From Actinobacteria bacterium 13_1_40CM_66_12 (GTDB taxonomy: Bacteria; Chloroflexota; Dormibacteria; Dormibacterales; Dormibacteraceae), in the NCBI GenBank assembly GCA_001917895.1, contig MNEW01000050.1, positions 4,358-18,476 of the forward strand: a stretch of DNA of 14,119 nucleotides, read 5' to 3'. Positions 1 through 5,981 of this stretch are shown here, one piece after another. Under the pieces are notes generated by a model. It made no database searches, was not told the DNA's origin, and saw nothing but the letters and a program-made list of their open reading frames with translations. Numbering within the stretch: position 1 is the first letter of the stretch; each line of letters opens with the position of its first letter. A program made the translations under genes and the position numbers.

Positions 1-461
1 TCTCGAAGCTGCGAGTGCCGCTCGAAGAAGGAGCCGCCCGCGGCGGGCGCTCGCTGGACGATTTTCGGATCTGCCCGACCGTCAACGTGATGATCAGCGA
101 CGACGTGGCATCAGCGCGCGACTCCATGCGCCCCATGCTCGCCCTGTATGTCGGCGGCATGGGCTCACGCGAGCAGAACTTCTACAACAAGCTCGTCTCC
201 TCGTATGGATTTGAGGCTGCCGCCCGCGAGGTGCAGGAGCTGTACCTGGACGGCAAGCGCGCGGCGGCGATGGAGGCCCTCCCGGACGAGCTGATCGACA
301 TGACCTGCATCGCCGGTCCCCCAGACCGCGCGCGAGAACGGCTCCACGCATTTCGGGATGCAGGTGTCGAGACTCTGATCGTCTCGCCGATGGCCTTCGA
401 CGCAGAGGAGCGCCAGCGCCAGCTGCGCCTCGTGGCCGAGCTCAACGACGAGTTGAACTAA
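1..461 (+). CDS. LLM-class F420-dependent oxidoreductase, C-terminal part (5' end outside window)
   Basis: The open frame runs in from the window edge (first whole codon at base 3) and stops with TAA at 459-461, leaving about 152 C-terminal residues. The sequence resembles the last third of luciferase-like monooxygenase (bacterial TIM-barrel) flavoenzymes of the F420-dependent group common in actinobacteria. It has a RICPTVNV strand, a FYNKLVSSYGFEAAA helix, then PDELID and a GPPDRARERLHAFRDAGVETL segment, the usual C-terminal barrel helix and strand. Such enzymes transfer hydride between F420H2 and varied substrates in the cytoplasm. The substrate cannot be told, because the N-terminal cofactor and substrate residues lie outside the window. 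Family call is good; assignment to F420 rather than FMN is inference from resemblance. The next gene has its own promoter, so this is probably the end of a separate transcript. Confidence 0.8.
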   Translation, partial: SKLRVPLEEGAARGGRSLDDFRICPTVNVMISDDVASARDSMRPMLALYVGGMGSREQNFYNKLVSSYGFEAAAREVQELYLDGKRAAAMEALPDELIDMTCIAGPPDRARERLHAFRDAGVETLIVSPMAFDAEERQRQLRLVAELNDELN

Positions 462-477
462 AAGATCGTCGTGGAAA

Positions 478-500
478 CTACTTGCCAAAATGGAAAGTAG
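478..500. promoter_or_regulatory. Palindromic operator overlapping the -35 box of the 518-2922 operon
   Basis: Two 10-bp arms, CTACTTGCCA (478-487) and TGGAAAGTAG (491-500), are inverted repeats with 9 of 10 positions matching, separated by AAA. The left arm contains the putative -35 hexamer and the right arm lies in the promoter spacer, where a bound dimer would block RNA polymerase. The small winged-helix regulator encoded two genes later is the obvious candidate to bind it, making the operon autorepressed. The repeat is directly visible; the binding partner is inferred. Confidence 0.65.
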
Positions 501-510
501 GTGCTACGGT
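482..510 (+). promoter_or_regulatory. Sigma-70-like promoter of the membrane protein-regulator-aidB operon, probably leaderless
   Basis: A -35-like TTGCCA (482-487) is followed after exactly 17 bp by TACGGT (505-510), which keeps the TAnnnT pattern of a -10 box. The ATG at 518 begins 8 nt beyond the -10 box, at or next to the expected transcription start, and no Shine-Dalgarno sequence fits in between. That suggests a leaderless mRNA. The -10 match is moderate and the start site is inferred from spacing. Confidence 0.55.
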
Positions 511-517
511 AGGCAGC

Positions 518-964
518 ATGACTGAGACATCACCGACACCACAGGATGCTCGCGCGTTGCTTGACGAAGCCAAGGGCCGCGCCGCGACGGTGCGGCAGTC
601 GGAGAGGCAGCTGCGATGGACCCTTCTGCTCATCGCGGCGATGTACGTGGTCACCGGGATCCTGTTGAGCTTCAATCCGCGGCAAGGGAGCAGGCCGATC
701 GGCACCGCGCTGCTCATCACATTCCTCGTCGCCCTGGTCTTGGCCATATACCTGGGCTGGCGCGTGAAGGCCTGGAGTCGGGCCGCGGTCCTGTGGTTCG
801 TCGGTGCGATGGCGGCCTTTCTCGTCTGGAACGGGATCGTCATCTGGCTGAGCATCGCCACGGGGTGGTGGGGACCGCACGCGCCCGGGATCCACTTCGG
901 TGGCACCGTCGCGGTGGCGGTCATCCCGCTGCTGGTCGCGACGTGGCTGTTCGGGCGGCGGTGA
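518..964 (+). CDS. Small four-helix integral membrane protein paired with a winged-helix regulator
   Basis: A 148-residue protein that I do not recognise as a named family. Residues 1-33 form a charged, probably cytoplasmic, helical N-terminus (DARALLDEAKGRAATVRQSERQLR). Four hydrophobic segments follow at about 34-52, 61-80, 90-114 and 128-145, with a GWWGPHAPGIHFGG loop before the last. No catalytic or transport motif is apparent. I chose the ATG at 518 over the in-frame TTG at 482, because the latter lies inside the operator and -35 box. The stop codon overlaps the GTG of the next gene (GTGA at 961-964), so the two are translationally coupled. Short membrane proteins next to a winged-helix repressor are a recurrent bacterial pairing. 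A sensing or stress-related membrane role is inference only. Confidence 0.75.
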   Translation: MTETSPTPQDARALLDEAKGRAATVRQSERQLRWTLLLIAAMYVVTGILLSFNPRQGSRPIGTALLITFLVALVLAIYLGWRVKAWSRAAVLWFVGAMAAFLVWNGIVIWLSIATGWWGPHAPGIHFGGTVAVAVIPLLVATWLFGRR

Positions 965-1284
965 GCCACCCACGCCACGAGCTGGACGATCTCCTGGGCC
1001 ATCCGGTTCGCTTCTCGATCATGGCCTTGCTGGCGGCGGCTACCAAGGCTGAGTTCGGCTTTGTCAGGGACCATGTCGAGGTCAGCGATTCGGTGCTGTC
1101 GAAGCAGGTGAGCGCCCTCGAGCAAGCCGGCCACGTCAAGGTCCACAAGGGGTTCGTCGGCAAGTGGCCGCGCACGTGGCTGTCGCTCACCAAGGGCGGC
1201 CGTCGGGCGTTCGAGCGGCATCTCGCAGCCTTGCGCGACATAGCGAGCGTCGAGTGGGTCGAGGCGGCCGGCGGTCAGGGTTAG
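961..1284 (+). CDS. Winged-helix DNA-binding transcriptional regulator (MarR/ArsR-like, HTH_34 type)
   Basis: A 107-residue single-domain regulator. The N-terminal HPVRFSIMALLAAA helix (about 14-27) matches the opening of small winged-helix regulators. Residues 42-57 (SDSVLSKQVSALEQAG) form the recognition helix, and 58-77 (HVKVHKGFVGKWPRTWLSLT) the beta wing. The closing TKGGRRAFERHLAAL helix probably dimerises. No metal-binding cysteines or ligand-binding domain are visible. The GTG at 961 is chosen because it gives the family's usual length and a 4-bp GTGA overlap with the membrane protein gene; upstream extension would run through that gene. It lies in the same transcript as the palindrome at 478-500 and is the likely autorepressor. 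Its inducing signal is unknown. Confidence 0.82.
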   Translation: MSHPRHELDDLLGHPVRFSIMALLAAATKAEFGFVRDHVEVSDSVLSKQVSALEQAGHVKVHKGFVGKWPRTWLSLTKGGRRAFERHLAALRDIASVEWVEAAGGQG

Positions 1285-1293
1285 CCTGTAGCC

Positions 1294-2922
1294 GTGGCGA
1301 CGCATGGCGTGACCAACCAGCCGCCGCCCCTCGTCGGCTACAACCTTTTCGACGGGGACCTGCCGCTGCGTGAGTCGCTCGAGCGCGAAGGTGGCTCCTG
1401 GGCATACGACCTCGTCCACGAGCTCGGCCGGCGTGCGGGCACCGAAGAGGCGATCGCATGGGGCTTCCAGGCCAACTCCAACCCGCCCCAGCTCCACACC
1501 CACGACCGGTTCGGGAATCGCATCGATGAGGTGGAGTTCCATCCCGCGTGGCACCGACTCATGGAGGTCGCGATCGGCAACGGCCTCCATGCACTGCCCT
1601 GGCGCGAGCCGCGCCCGGGCGCCCACGCCGCACGGGCCGCAGCGTTCTATGTGTGGTCGCAGGTGGAAGGTGGGCATGGGTGCCCGGTCTCGATGACCTA
1701 CGCCGCCATCCCGGCGTTGCGCAACCAACCCAACGTCGCGGAGCGCTGGGAGCCGCTGATGACAACTCTCGACTACGACCCAGGCCTGCGCCCGCCGACC
1801 GGCAAGCGGGGCGTGTTGCTGGGAATGGCGATGACCGAGAAGCAGGGCGGGTCGGACGTGCGCGCCAACACCACACGAGCGGAGCCGGCCGGGGCCAATG
1901 GCGAATACATGCTCACCGGGCACAAGTGGTTCTGCTCCGCGCCCATGTGCGATGCGTTCCTCGTCCTCGCCCAGGCGCCGGGTGGTCTTTCGTGCTTCCT
2001 TCTGCCGCGCGTCCTCGACGACGGCACTCGCAACGAGTTCCACATCCAGCGCTTGAAGGACAAGCTCGGCAACCGCTCCAACGCGTCAGCCGAGATCGAG
2101 CTGGACGGCGCGTGGGCCGTGATGGTGGGGGAAGAGGGGAAGGGCGTCAGAACGATCATCGACATGGTCAACCACACGCGCCTTGACTGTGTCATCGGCT
2201 CGGCGTCGCTGATGCGCCAGGCGGTCGCGCAGGCCACGCACCACACCGCGCATCGCAGCGCGTTCGGCCGCCTCCTGAGCGAACAGCCGCTGATGGTCAA
2301 CGTGCTCGCCGACCTTGCCGTCGAGTCGGAGGCGACGACCGTGCTGATGATGCGCCTGGCCGGCGCGCTCGATCGCGCGGACGATCCGCGAGAGGCGTCC
2401 TTCAGGCGCCTCGCCCTCGCCGTCGCGAAGTACTGGACCTGCAAGCGGGCGATCGCGGTCGTGGCCGAGGCGCTGGAGTGTCACGGCGGCAACGGCTACG
2501 TCGAGGAGTCGATCATGCCGCGCCTGTATCGCGAGGCGCCGCTCAATTCGATCTGGGAGGGCTCTGGAAACGTCAACGCGCTCGACGTCCTGCGCGCGAT
2601 GAATCGCGAGCCCCAGTCGGTCCTTGCTTTTCTCGACGAGCTCGACGAGGTTCGCGGGATGGACCCGAGGCTGGACGATTCGGTCCGCAACCTCAAGAAG
2701 CTGCTGTCGGACGGCGACGATGCCGAGGCTCGCGCGCGCACCGTCGTCGAGCTGATGGCCGTCGCCCTCGAGGCGGCGCTCCTCGTCCGCTACGGCGACC
2801 CCGCGGTGGCCGAGGCGTTCTGCGCTTCCCGTCTCGATTCGGGTGGAGGTCGATCGTTCGGCACCCTGCCGCCGAGCTCGCGTCTACCCGGGATCGTGGA
2901 GCGACACCGGCCGGCCATCTGA
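1294..2922 (+). CDS. aidB: AidB-like acyl-CoA dehydrogenase family flavoprotein
   Basis: A 542-residue protein, essentially the length of E. coli AidB (541), a tetrameric FAD flavoprotein of the adaptive response to DNA alkylation that binds DNA through its C-terminal region. Visible family signatures are AMTEKQGGSDVRAN (flavin-binding loop), TGHKWFCSAP, the very AidB-like RLKDKLGNRSNAS segment, TRLDCVIGSASLMRQA, CHGGNGYVEE, and REAPLNSIWEGSGNVNALDV (about 413-432). The start is the GTG at 1294, 9 bp after the regulator's stop, so it is most likely the third gene of that operon. No Ada gene or alkyltransferase lies nearby, so whether it serves alkylation defence or an acyl-CoA or detoxification reaction in this organism is open. 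The family call is strong; the physiological role is inferred from the E. coli homologue. Confidence 0.88.
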   Translation: MATHGVTNQPPPLVGYNLFDGDLPLRESLEREGGSWAYDLVHELGRRAGTEEAIAWGFQANSNPPQLHTHDRFGNRIDEVEFHPAWHRLMEVAIGNGLHALPWREPRPGAHAARAAAFYVWSQVEGGHGCPVSMTYAAIPALRNQPNVAERWEPLMTTLDYDPGLRPPTGKRGVLLGMAMTEKQGGSDVRANTTRAEPAGANGEYMLTGHKWFCSAPMCDAFLVLAQAPGGLSCFLLPRVLDDGTRNEFHIQRLKDKLGNRSNASAEIELDGAWAVMVGEEGKGVRTIIDMVNHTRLDCVIGSASLMRQAVAQATHHTAHRSAFGRLLSEQPLMVNVLADLAVESEATTVLMMRLAGALDRADDPREASFRRLALAVAKYWTCKRAIAVVAEALECHGGNGYVEESIMPRLYREAPLNSIWEGSGNVNALDVLRAMNREPQSVLAFLDELDEVRGMDPRLDDSVRNLKKLLSDGDDAEARARTVVELMAVALEAALLVRYGDPAVAEAFCASRLDSGGGRSFGTLPPSSRLPGIVERHRPAI

Positions 2923-2964
2923 ACCGCCACAGCGCACCGAGATCCTCGTTTCACGTTAGATAAG

Positions 2965-3750
2965 GTGGTGAAGACCGAGCTCGAGGGGATCGCCGACGTC
3001 TGGCGAGAGTCTCCGGTATCGGGCCTGTCCCCGAACGAGGTCATGCTGGTGACCGACTTCGACGGCACGCTGGCCGAGATCGGTCCAGATCCAGCCCGAT
3101 CGGCCGCGCTTCCGGGGGCGCTCGATGCGCTGCGGCGCCTCTCGCGCCTGTTGAAGAAGGTCGTGGTCCTGAGCAGCCGCACTCACGACGATCTGTCGCG
3201 GTTGGTTCCGGTGACCGGCGTGCGGCTGATCGGCGACAGCGGGCTCCCGCCGCCGAATCCCGAGGAGAAACGCGCCCTCGAACAGTTCAACTCCGAGGCC
3301 GCGAAGCTTCTCGGCTCGTATCCCGGCGTGTGGATCGAGATCAAGCCGGCGAGCTCGACGGTCCATCTCCGCAACGCGAAGATCGCCGGCGAGGAGGCCA
3401 TGGCGCTTCTCCGCCCGCTGCTCAAAGCGAACGGTTTGCTGGGCGCCCAGGGCCGCAAGGTGATCGAGGTCCATTCGCGCTTTGGCGGCAAGGGCGCGGC
3501 GGTTGCCGTGCTCCTGGACGAGGTGGGTCCCGGGGGCGTCATCGCGATGGGCGACGACGAGAACGACCGCGCGGCATTCGAGCTGCTCAGCGCCCGTGAA
3601 ATTCCGCACCTGACGATCGGCGTCAGCTCGCCGGAGGTTCCACCAGATCTCTTCGCACGCTGCGACGTGGTGCTCGATGGTCCGGAAAAGGCGACCCTAT
3701 TCCTTCAGATGCTGGCGGACTGGGCCCAGGAAACTAGCCCATCGGACTGA
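2965..3750 (+). CDS. otsB: Trehalose-6-phosphate phosphatase-like HAD hydrolase
   Basis: A 261-residue HAD phosphatase that would convert trehalose-6-phosphate to trehalose in the cytoplasm. Motif I is DFDGT (31-35), with the nucleophile and acid/base aspartates. SSRT (motif II) follows; FGGKG carries the motif III lysine (K176), and GDDEND (196-201) is motif IV binding Mg2+. The WIEIKPASSTVHLRN stretch matches the substrate cap of OtsB proteins. The usual GxHGxE motif is replaced by GDSGLPPP, which is atypical. The start is one of two consecutive GTG codons (2965 or 2968). AATAAGG-like purines are weak, and TTAGAT at 2956-2961 could be a -10 box for leaderless initiation at 2968. It lies 42 bp after aidB and converges on the secreted-protein gene, overlapping it by 17 bp. 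The GT20 synthase gene nearby supports the assignment; glucosylglycerol-phosphate phosphatase is an alternative. Confidence 0.82.
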   Translation: MVKTELEGIADVWRESPVSGLSPNEVMLVTDFDGTLAEIGPDPARSAALPGALDALRRLSRLLKKVVVLSSRTHDDLSRLVPVTGVRLIGDSGLPPPNPEEKRALEQFNSEAAKLLGSYPGVWIEIKPASSTVHLRNAKIAGEEAMALLRPLLKANGLLGAQGRKVIEVHSRFGGKGAAVAVLLDEVGPGGVIAMGDDENDRAAFELLSAREIPHLTIGVSSPEVPPDLFARCDVVLDGPEKATLFLQMLADWAQETSPSD

Positions 3751-4252
3751 CCGTCACGGTTCGCGTCAGCGTGTCGCTGCCCCCGGACGTCGTGAATGAA
3801 GCCGTCAGAACGTGGTCGCCGGGGGATAGTGGATGGCTGAGAAACCGGTAGTCGGTGAACCAGCTCCCGTCGGCCCTCAGCTGACACGGCAGGTGGTTGA
3901 TGTCGACCGGCTGCCCGTCGAGGTCGAAGGTGACGGTGACGTTGGCCTCGAAGGCTTGACAGTCGGCAAGAGTGTTTCCGGCGTCGCCAATTCGAAACAG
4001 GATCCACTCGCCGGCCGAGGCCTGAAAGGTCAGGGACCTCGGCAAGTCGGCTCGACAGAGATGAGGAAATGCGCCTTCGTTGGCGCCGCTGCCGGGCTGG
4101 GAGGGCAGTCCCACGTCAGGCGTTGATGCCAGGCACTCACCGACCGGCACTGCCAAGCTGTCGATGTCCCTACTGTCGGCGGACGATGCGACGGGCACCG
4201 CGGCCAGCGCCCCAGCCAAGAACAACGAAGAGATCAAGGCACTGACTCTCAT
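3734..4252 (-). CDS. Secreted protein of unknown function with four cysteines
   Basis: A 172-residue protein with a Sec signal peptide: MRVSAL, a hydrophobic core to about residue 22, and probable cleavage after SSA (residue 25). The mature part has four cysteines (C40, C66, C98, C123), likely two disulphides, and alternating beta-rich segments (FDLDGQPVDIN, HVLTASFTT, TLTRTVTVSP) suggestive of an immunoglobulin-like beta sandwich. No catalytic motif is visible and I do not recognise the family. The ATG at 4252 is preferred over an upstream GTG-initiated extension because AGGAGG (4258-4263) stands 5 nt upstream and the signal peptide then starts correctly. It lies 74 bp downstream of the trehalose-6-phosphate synthase on the same strand and may be cotranscribed. 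Its last 17 bp overlap the convergent phosphatase gene. Confidence 0.78.
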   Translation of the reverse strand: MRVSALISSLFLAGALAAVPVASSADSRDIDSLAVPVGECLASTPDVGLPSQPGSGANEGAFPHLCRADLPRSLTFQASAGEWILFRIGDAGNTLADCQAFEANVTVTFDLDGQPVDINHLPCQLRADGSWFTDYRFLSHPLSPGDHVLTASFTTSGGSDTLTRTVTVSPMG

Positions 4253-4257
4253 GACTC

Positions 4258-4263
4258 CCTCCT
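4258..4263 (-). promoter_or_regulatory. Shine-Dalgarno site deciding the start of the secreted-protein gene
   Basis: AGGAGG on the minus strand is separated by GAGTC (5 nt) from the ATG at 4252. It is one of the strongest ribosome-binding sites in the window and argues for that ATG rather than the longer open frame reaching 4294. Confidence 0.75.
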
Positions 4264-4326
4264 CGTGGCCGCCGCTTGCGGAGCCGGCAACCAACCCCGT
4301 CGCTATAGGCCTTCAGGAGGCCGATG

Positions 4327-5883
4327 TCAAGACGGGCCGGCTACCCGCGCGGTGGCGACAAGGTCGCGAAGATCCTGCACCTGCCGGCTGATCCATCGCG
4401 CGATGTCGTTGGTCCTCACGACCTCGCGCGCGCCCTCGTTGAGGGTCCGCCGTTCCTCGACGCCCATCGTGAGCCCGGCGTGCATCGCCGCCGCCGTCGC
4501 CTCCACGTCGAACGGGTTGATGGACAGCACGTGCCCGTGCAGCTCCTCGTGCGCGCCCGCGTTTTCGGAGAGCACGATCACGCCGTCGCTCGCGTTGACG
4601 AGGGCGCCCTCTTTGACGACGAGGTTCAGCCCGTCATAAACGGGATTGACGAGCAGCACGTCGAAGGTGCGAAGCGCCGCCATCGCCTTCCGCTCGCTCT
4701 CTCCGATCTCGAGGCGGATGGGCAGCCATGACTCGGTGCCGAACTCGCTGTTGATGCGGCCGACGATTTGCCTGATCTGGCGCACGTAGCGGCTGTACAC
4801 GGCCACGTCCTGGCGCGACGGCTGAAGAAAGGCCCAGAACTGCACCTGGCCGCGGAGCTCGGGATGGTAGCGGAGCAGCTTGTCGTAGGAGATGAATCCG
4901 CGAACGATGTTCTTCGACGGATCCGTGCGATCGATGCGGACGATGAGCTTGGGCGGGCGCCAGGTCGCGATCTCCTGCTCGATTCGTTTCACGCCACGCG
5001 TCGCCGCGAGTCGCGAGGTCGCGGGCACGTCGATCGAGATCGGATAGTGCCGCGCATATACGACACGGCCGCCGAACAGCACCGCCCGCTCGTGCTCATC
5101 TACCTGCAGGCCCATGTTCTCTTCGCACGTCAACAGGAAGTTGCGGACGTCGAGGCTCGATTGAAAGCCGATGATGTCGCAGCCGAGCAATCCCTCGAGG
5201 ATGGCGTCGCGCATCGGCTTGGGCAGGATCTTCCAGTACTGCGGTGTCGGCCAGGGCACGTGCACGAAGTGCTGGATCATGGCCGAGGGCAGGGCTTGTC
5301 GCACGAGCCTCGGGACGAGGTACAGCTGGTAGTCGTGGACCAGCACGAGCGGCCGCCTCGGCGCGGCACGTCCCACGTCCACCACGCGCGCCGCGATTTG
5401 CCGGTTGACCTCGACGTAACCCTCGCGCCACGCCTGGTGGATGCGCTCGTCGATGACGGGCTCGTTGGCGAGGTCCCACAAGTAGTGCTGGATGAACCAG
5501 AGCACCGGGTTCGCAAACACGGCGTAGTACATCTCGTACTGCTCGCGCGTCGGCGAGACGTAGTGGAGGTTGCCGGTCGATTGCAGGAGCGGCACTGTGA
5601 GCGGTCCGGCAACCTTCGCGGCCAGGTTGCGCTCGGTGTCGGTGCGCGCACACGCGACCCAGTCCGCGCCCATGGAGTCGGCGAGCGTGAGCAGTCCTGT
5701 GATGACTCCGCCCGCACCGCGCTTGAAGCCTCCGTCGGGCCCGGGCTCGTATGGCGCCCGATTGCTGACGACGATCGGTGAGACCTCGGGGAGCGTGCGC
5801 GTCACGTATGCCCGCACCGATGACGCGGGAGTAGTCCTCAGGATCGAGGTGATGCGCGGTCGTTCGGTGTCCGCGATGCTCAT
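4327..5883 (-). CDS. otsA: Trehalose-6-phosphate synthase (glycosyltransferase family 20)
   Basis: A 518-residue GT20 enzyme that would join glucose from UDP-glucose to glucose-6-phosphate, giving trehalose-6-phosphate. Signatures are VSNRAPYEPG plus GAGGVITGLL (about 39-63, the N-terminal nucleotide-sugar loop), HDYQLYLVPRLVR, FVHVPWPTPQYWKILP, GFQSSLDVRNFL, RIDRTDPSKNIVRGF, NPVYDGLNLVVKEG and LSENAGAHEEL. The usual DRLDYTKGI loop is DRTDPSKNI here, keeping the arginine and lysine at the same spacing. DGLNLVVKE replaces the commoner DGMNLVAKE. The ATG at 5883 has GGAGG 7 nt upstream. The N-terminal 35 residues look like a non-catalytic extension. The gene is convergent with otsB rather than cotranscribed. 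Other GT20 enzymes (for example glucosylglycerol-phosphate synthase) cannot be excluded by eye, though the nearby OtsB homologue favours trehalose. Confidence 0.87.
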   Translation of the reverse strand: MSIADTERPRITSILRTTPASSVRAYVTRTLPEVSPIVVSNRAPYEPGPDGGFKRGAGGVITGLLTLADSMGADWVACARTDTERNLAAKVAGPLTVPLLQSTGNLHYVSPTREQYEMYYAVFANPVLWFIQHYLWDLANEPVIDERIHQAWREGYVEVNRQIAARVVDVGRAAPRRPLVLVHDYQLYLVPRLVRQALPSAMIQHFVHVPWPTPQYWKILPKPMRDAILEGLLGCDIIGFQSSLDVRNFLLTCEENMGLQVDEHERAVLFGGRVVYARHYPISIDVPATSRLAATRGVKRIEQEIATWRPPKLIVRIDRTDPSKNIVRGFISYDKLLRYHPELRGQVQFWAFLQPSRQDVAVYSRYVRQIRQIVGRINSEFGTESWLPIRLEIGESERKAMAALRTFDVLLVNPVYDGLNLVVKEGALVNASDGVIVLSENAGAHEELHGHVLSINPFDVEATAAAMHAGLTMGVEERRTLNEGAREVVRTNDIARWISRQVQDLRDLVATARVAGPS

Positions 5884-5890
5884 GGGTTTT

Positions 5891-5895
5891 CCTCC
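5891..5895 (-). promoter_or_regulatory. Shine-Dalgarno site of otsA
   Basis: GGAGG on the minus strand stands 7 nt before the ATG at 5883 and fixes that start. Between it and the 3' end of the molybdoenzyme gene lie about 85 bp holding an inverted repeat (5935-5951) but no clear terminator. Confidence 0.7.
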
Positions 5896-5934
5896 CCATG
5901 GCGGAATCGATACCGGCGGGCGGCATCGCTTAGC

Positions 5935-5951
5935 AGCGGCTCGTGGCCGCT
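5935..5951. repeat. Short inverted repeat upstream of otsA
   Basis: AGCGGC (5935-5940) and GCCGCT (5946-5951) are perfect 6-bp inverted arms around TCGTG. On the otsA strand the repeat falls just after a TTGAGC hexamer and before CTAAGC, so it could be an operator within a weak promoter or simply a hairpin in the leader. It is not a standard terminator for the upstream molybdoenzyme gene, because the T-run comes before the stem in that direction. Confidence 0.35.
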
Positions 5952-5981
5952 CAAAAAGGATAAACGCATGGAAACCTGGGC

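Noticed and set aside
478..2043. Long minus-strand open frame (521 codons) opposite the membrane protein, regulator and aidB
   Set aside because: It is a mirror of GC-rich coding sequence: it crosses three genes and their promoter, shows no domain, and has arginine/histidine/proline-rich composition typical of shadow frames.
4308..4322. Hairpin GGCCT-TCAGG-AGGCC just after the otsA stop as a terminator
   Set aside because: The stem is only 5 bp and no T-run follows on the minus strand; too weak to call a terminator.
4768..5781. Plus-strand open frame of 337 codons opposite otsA
   Set aside because: No recognisable motif or ribosome-binding site, and it lies entirely inside a gene with full GT20 signatures.
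5935..5960. Inverted repeat with nearby A/T run as terminator of the molybdoenzyme gene
   Set aside because: In the direction of that transcript the T-run precedes the stem, the wrong order for an intrinsic terminator.
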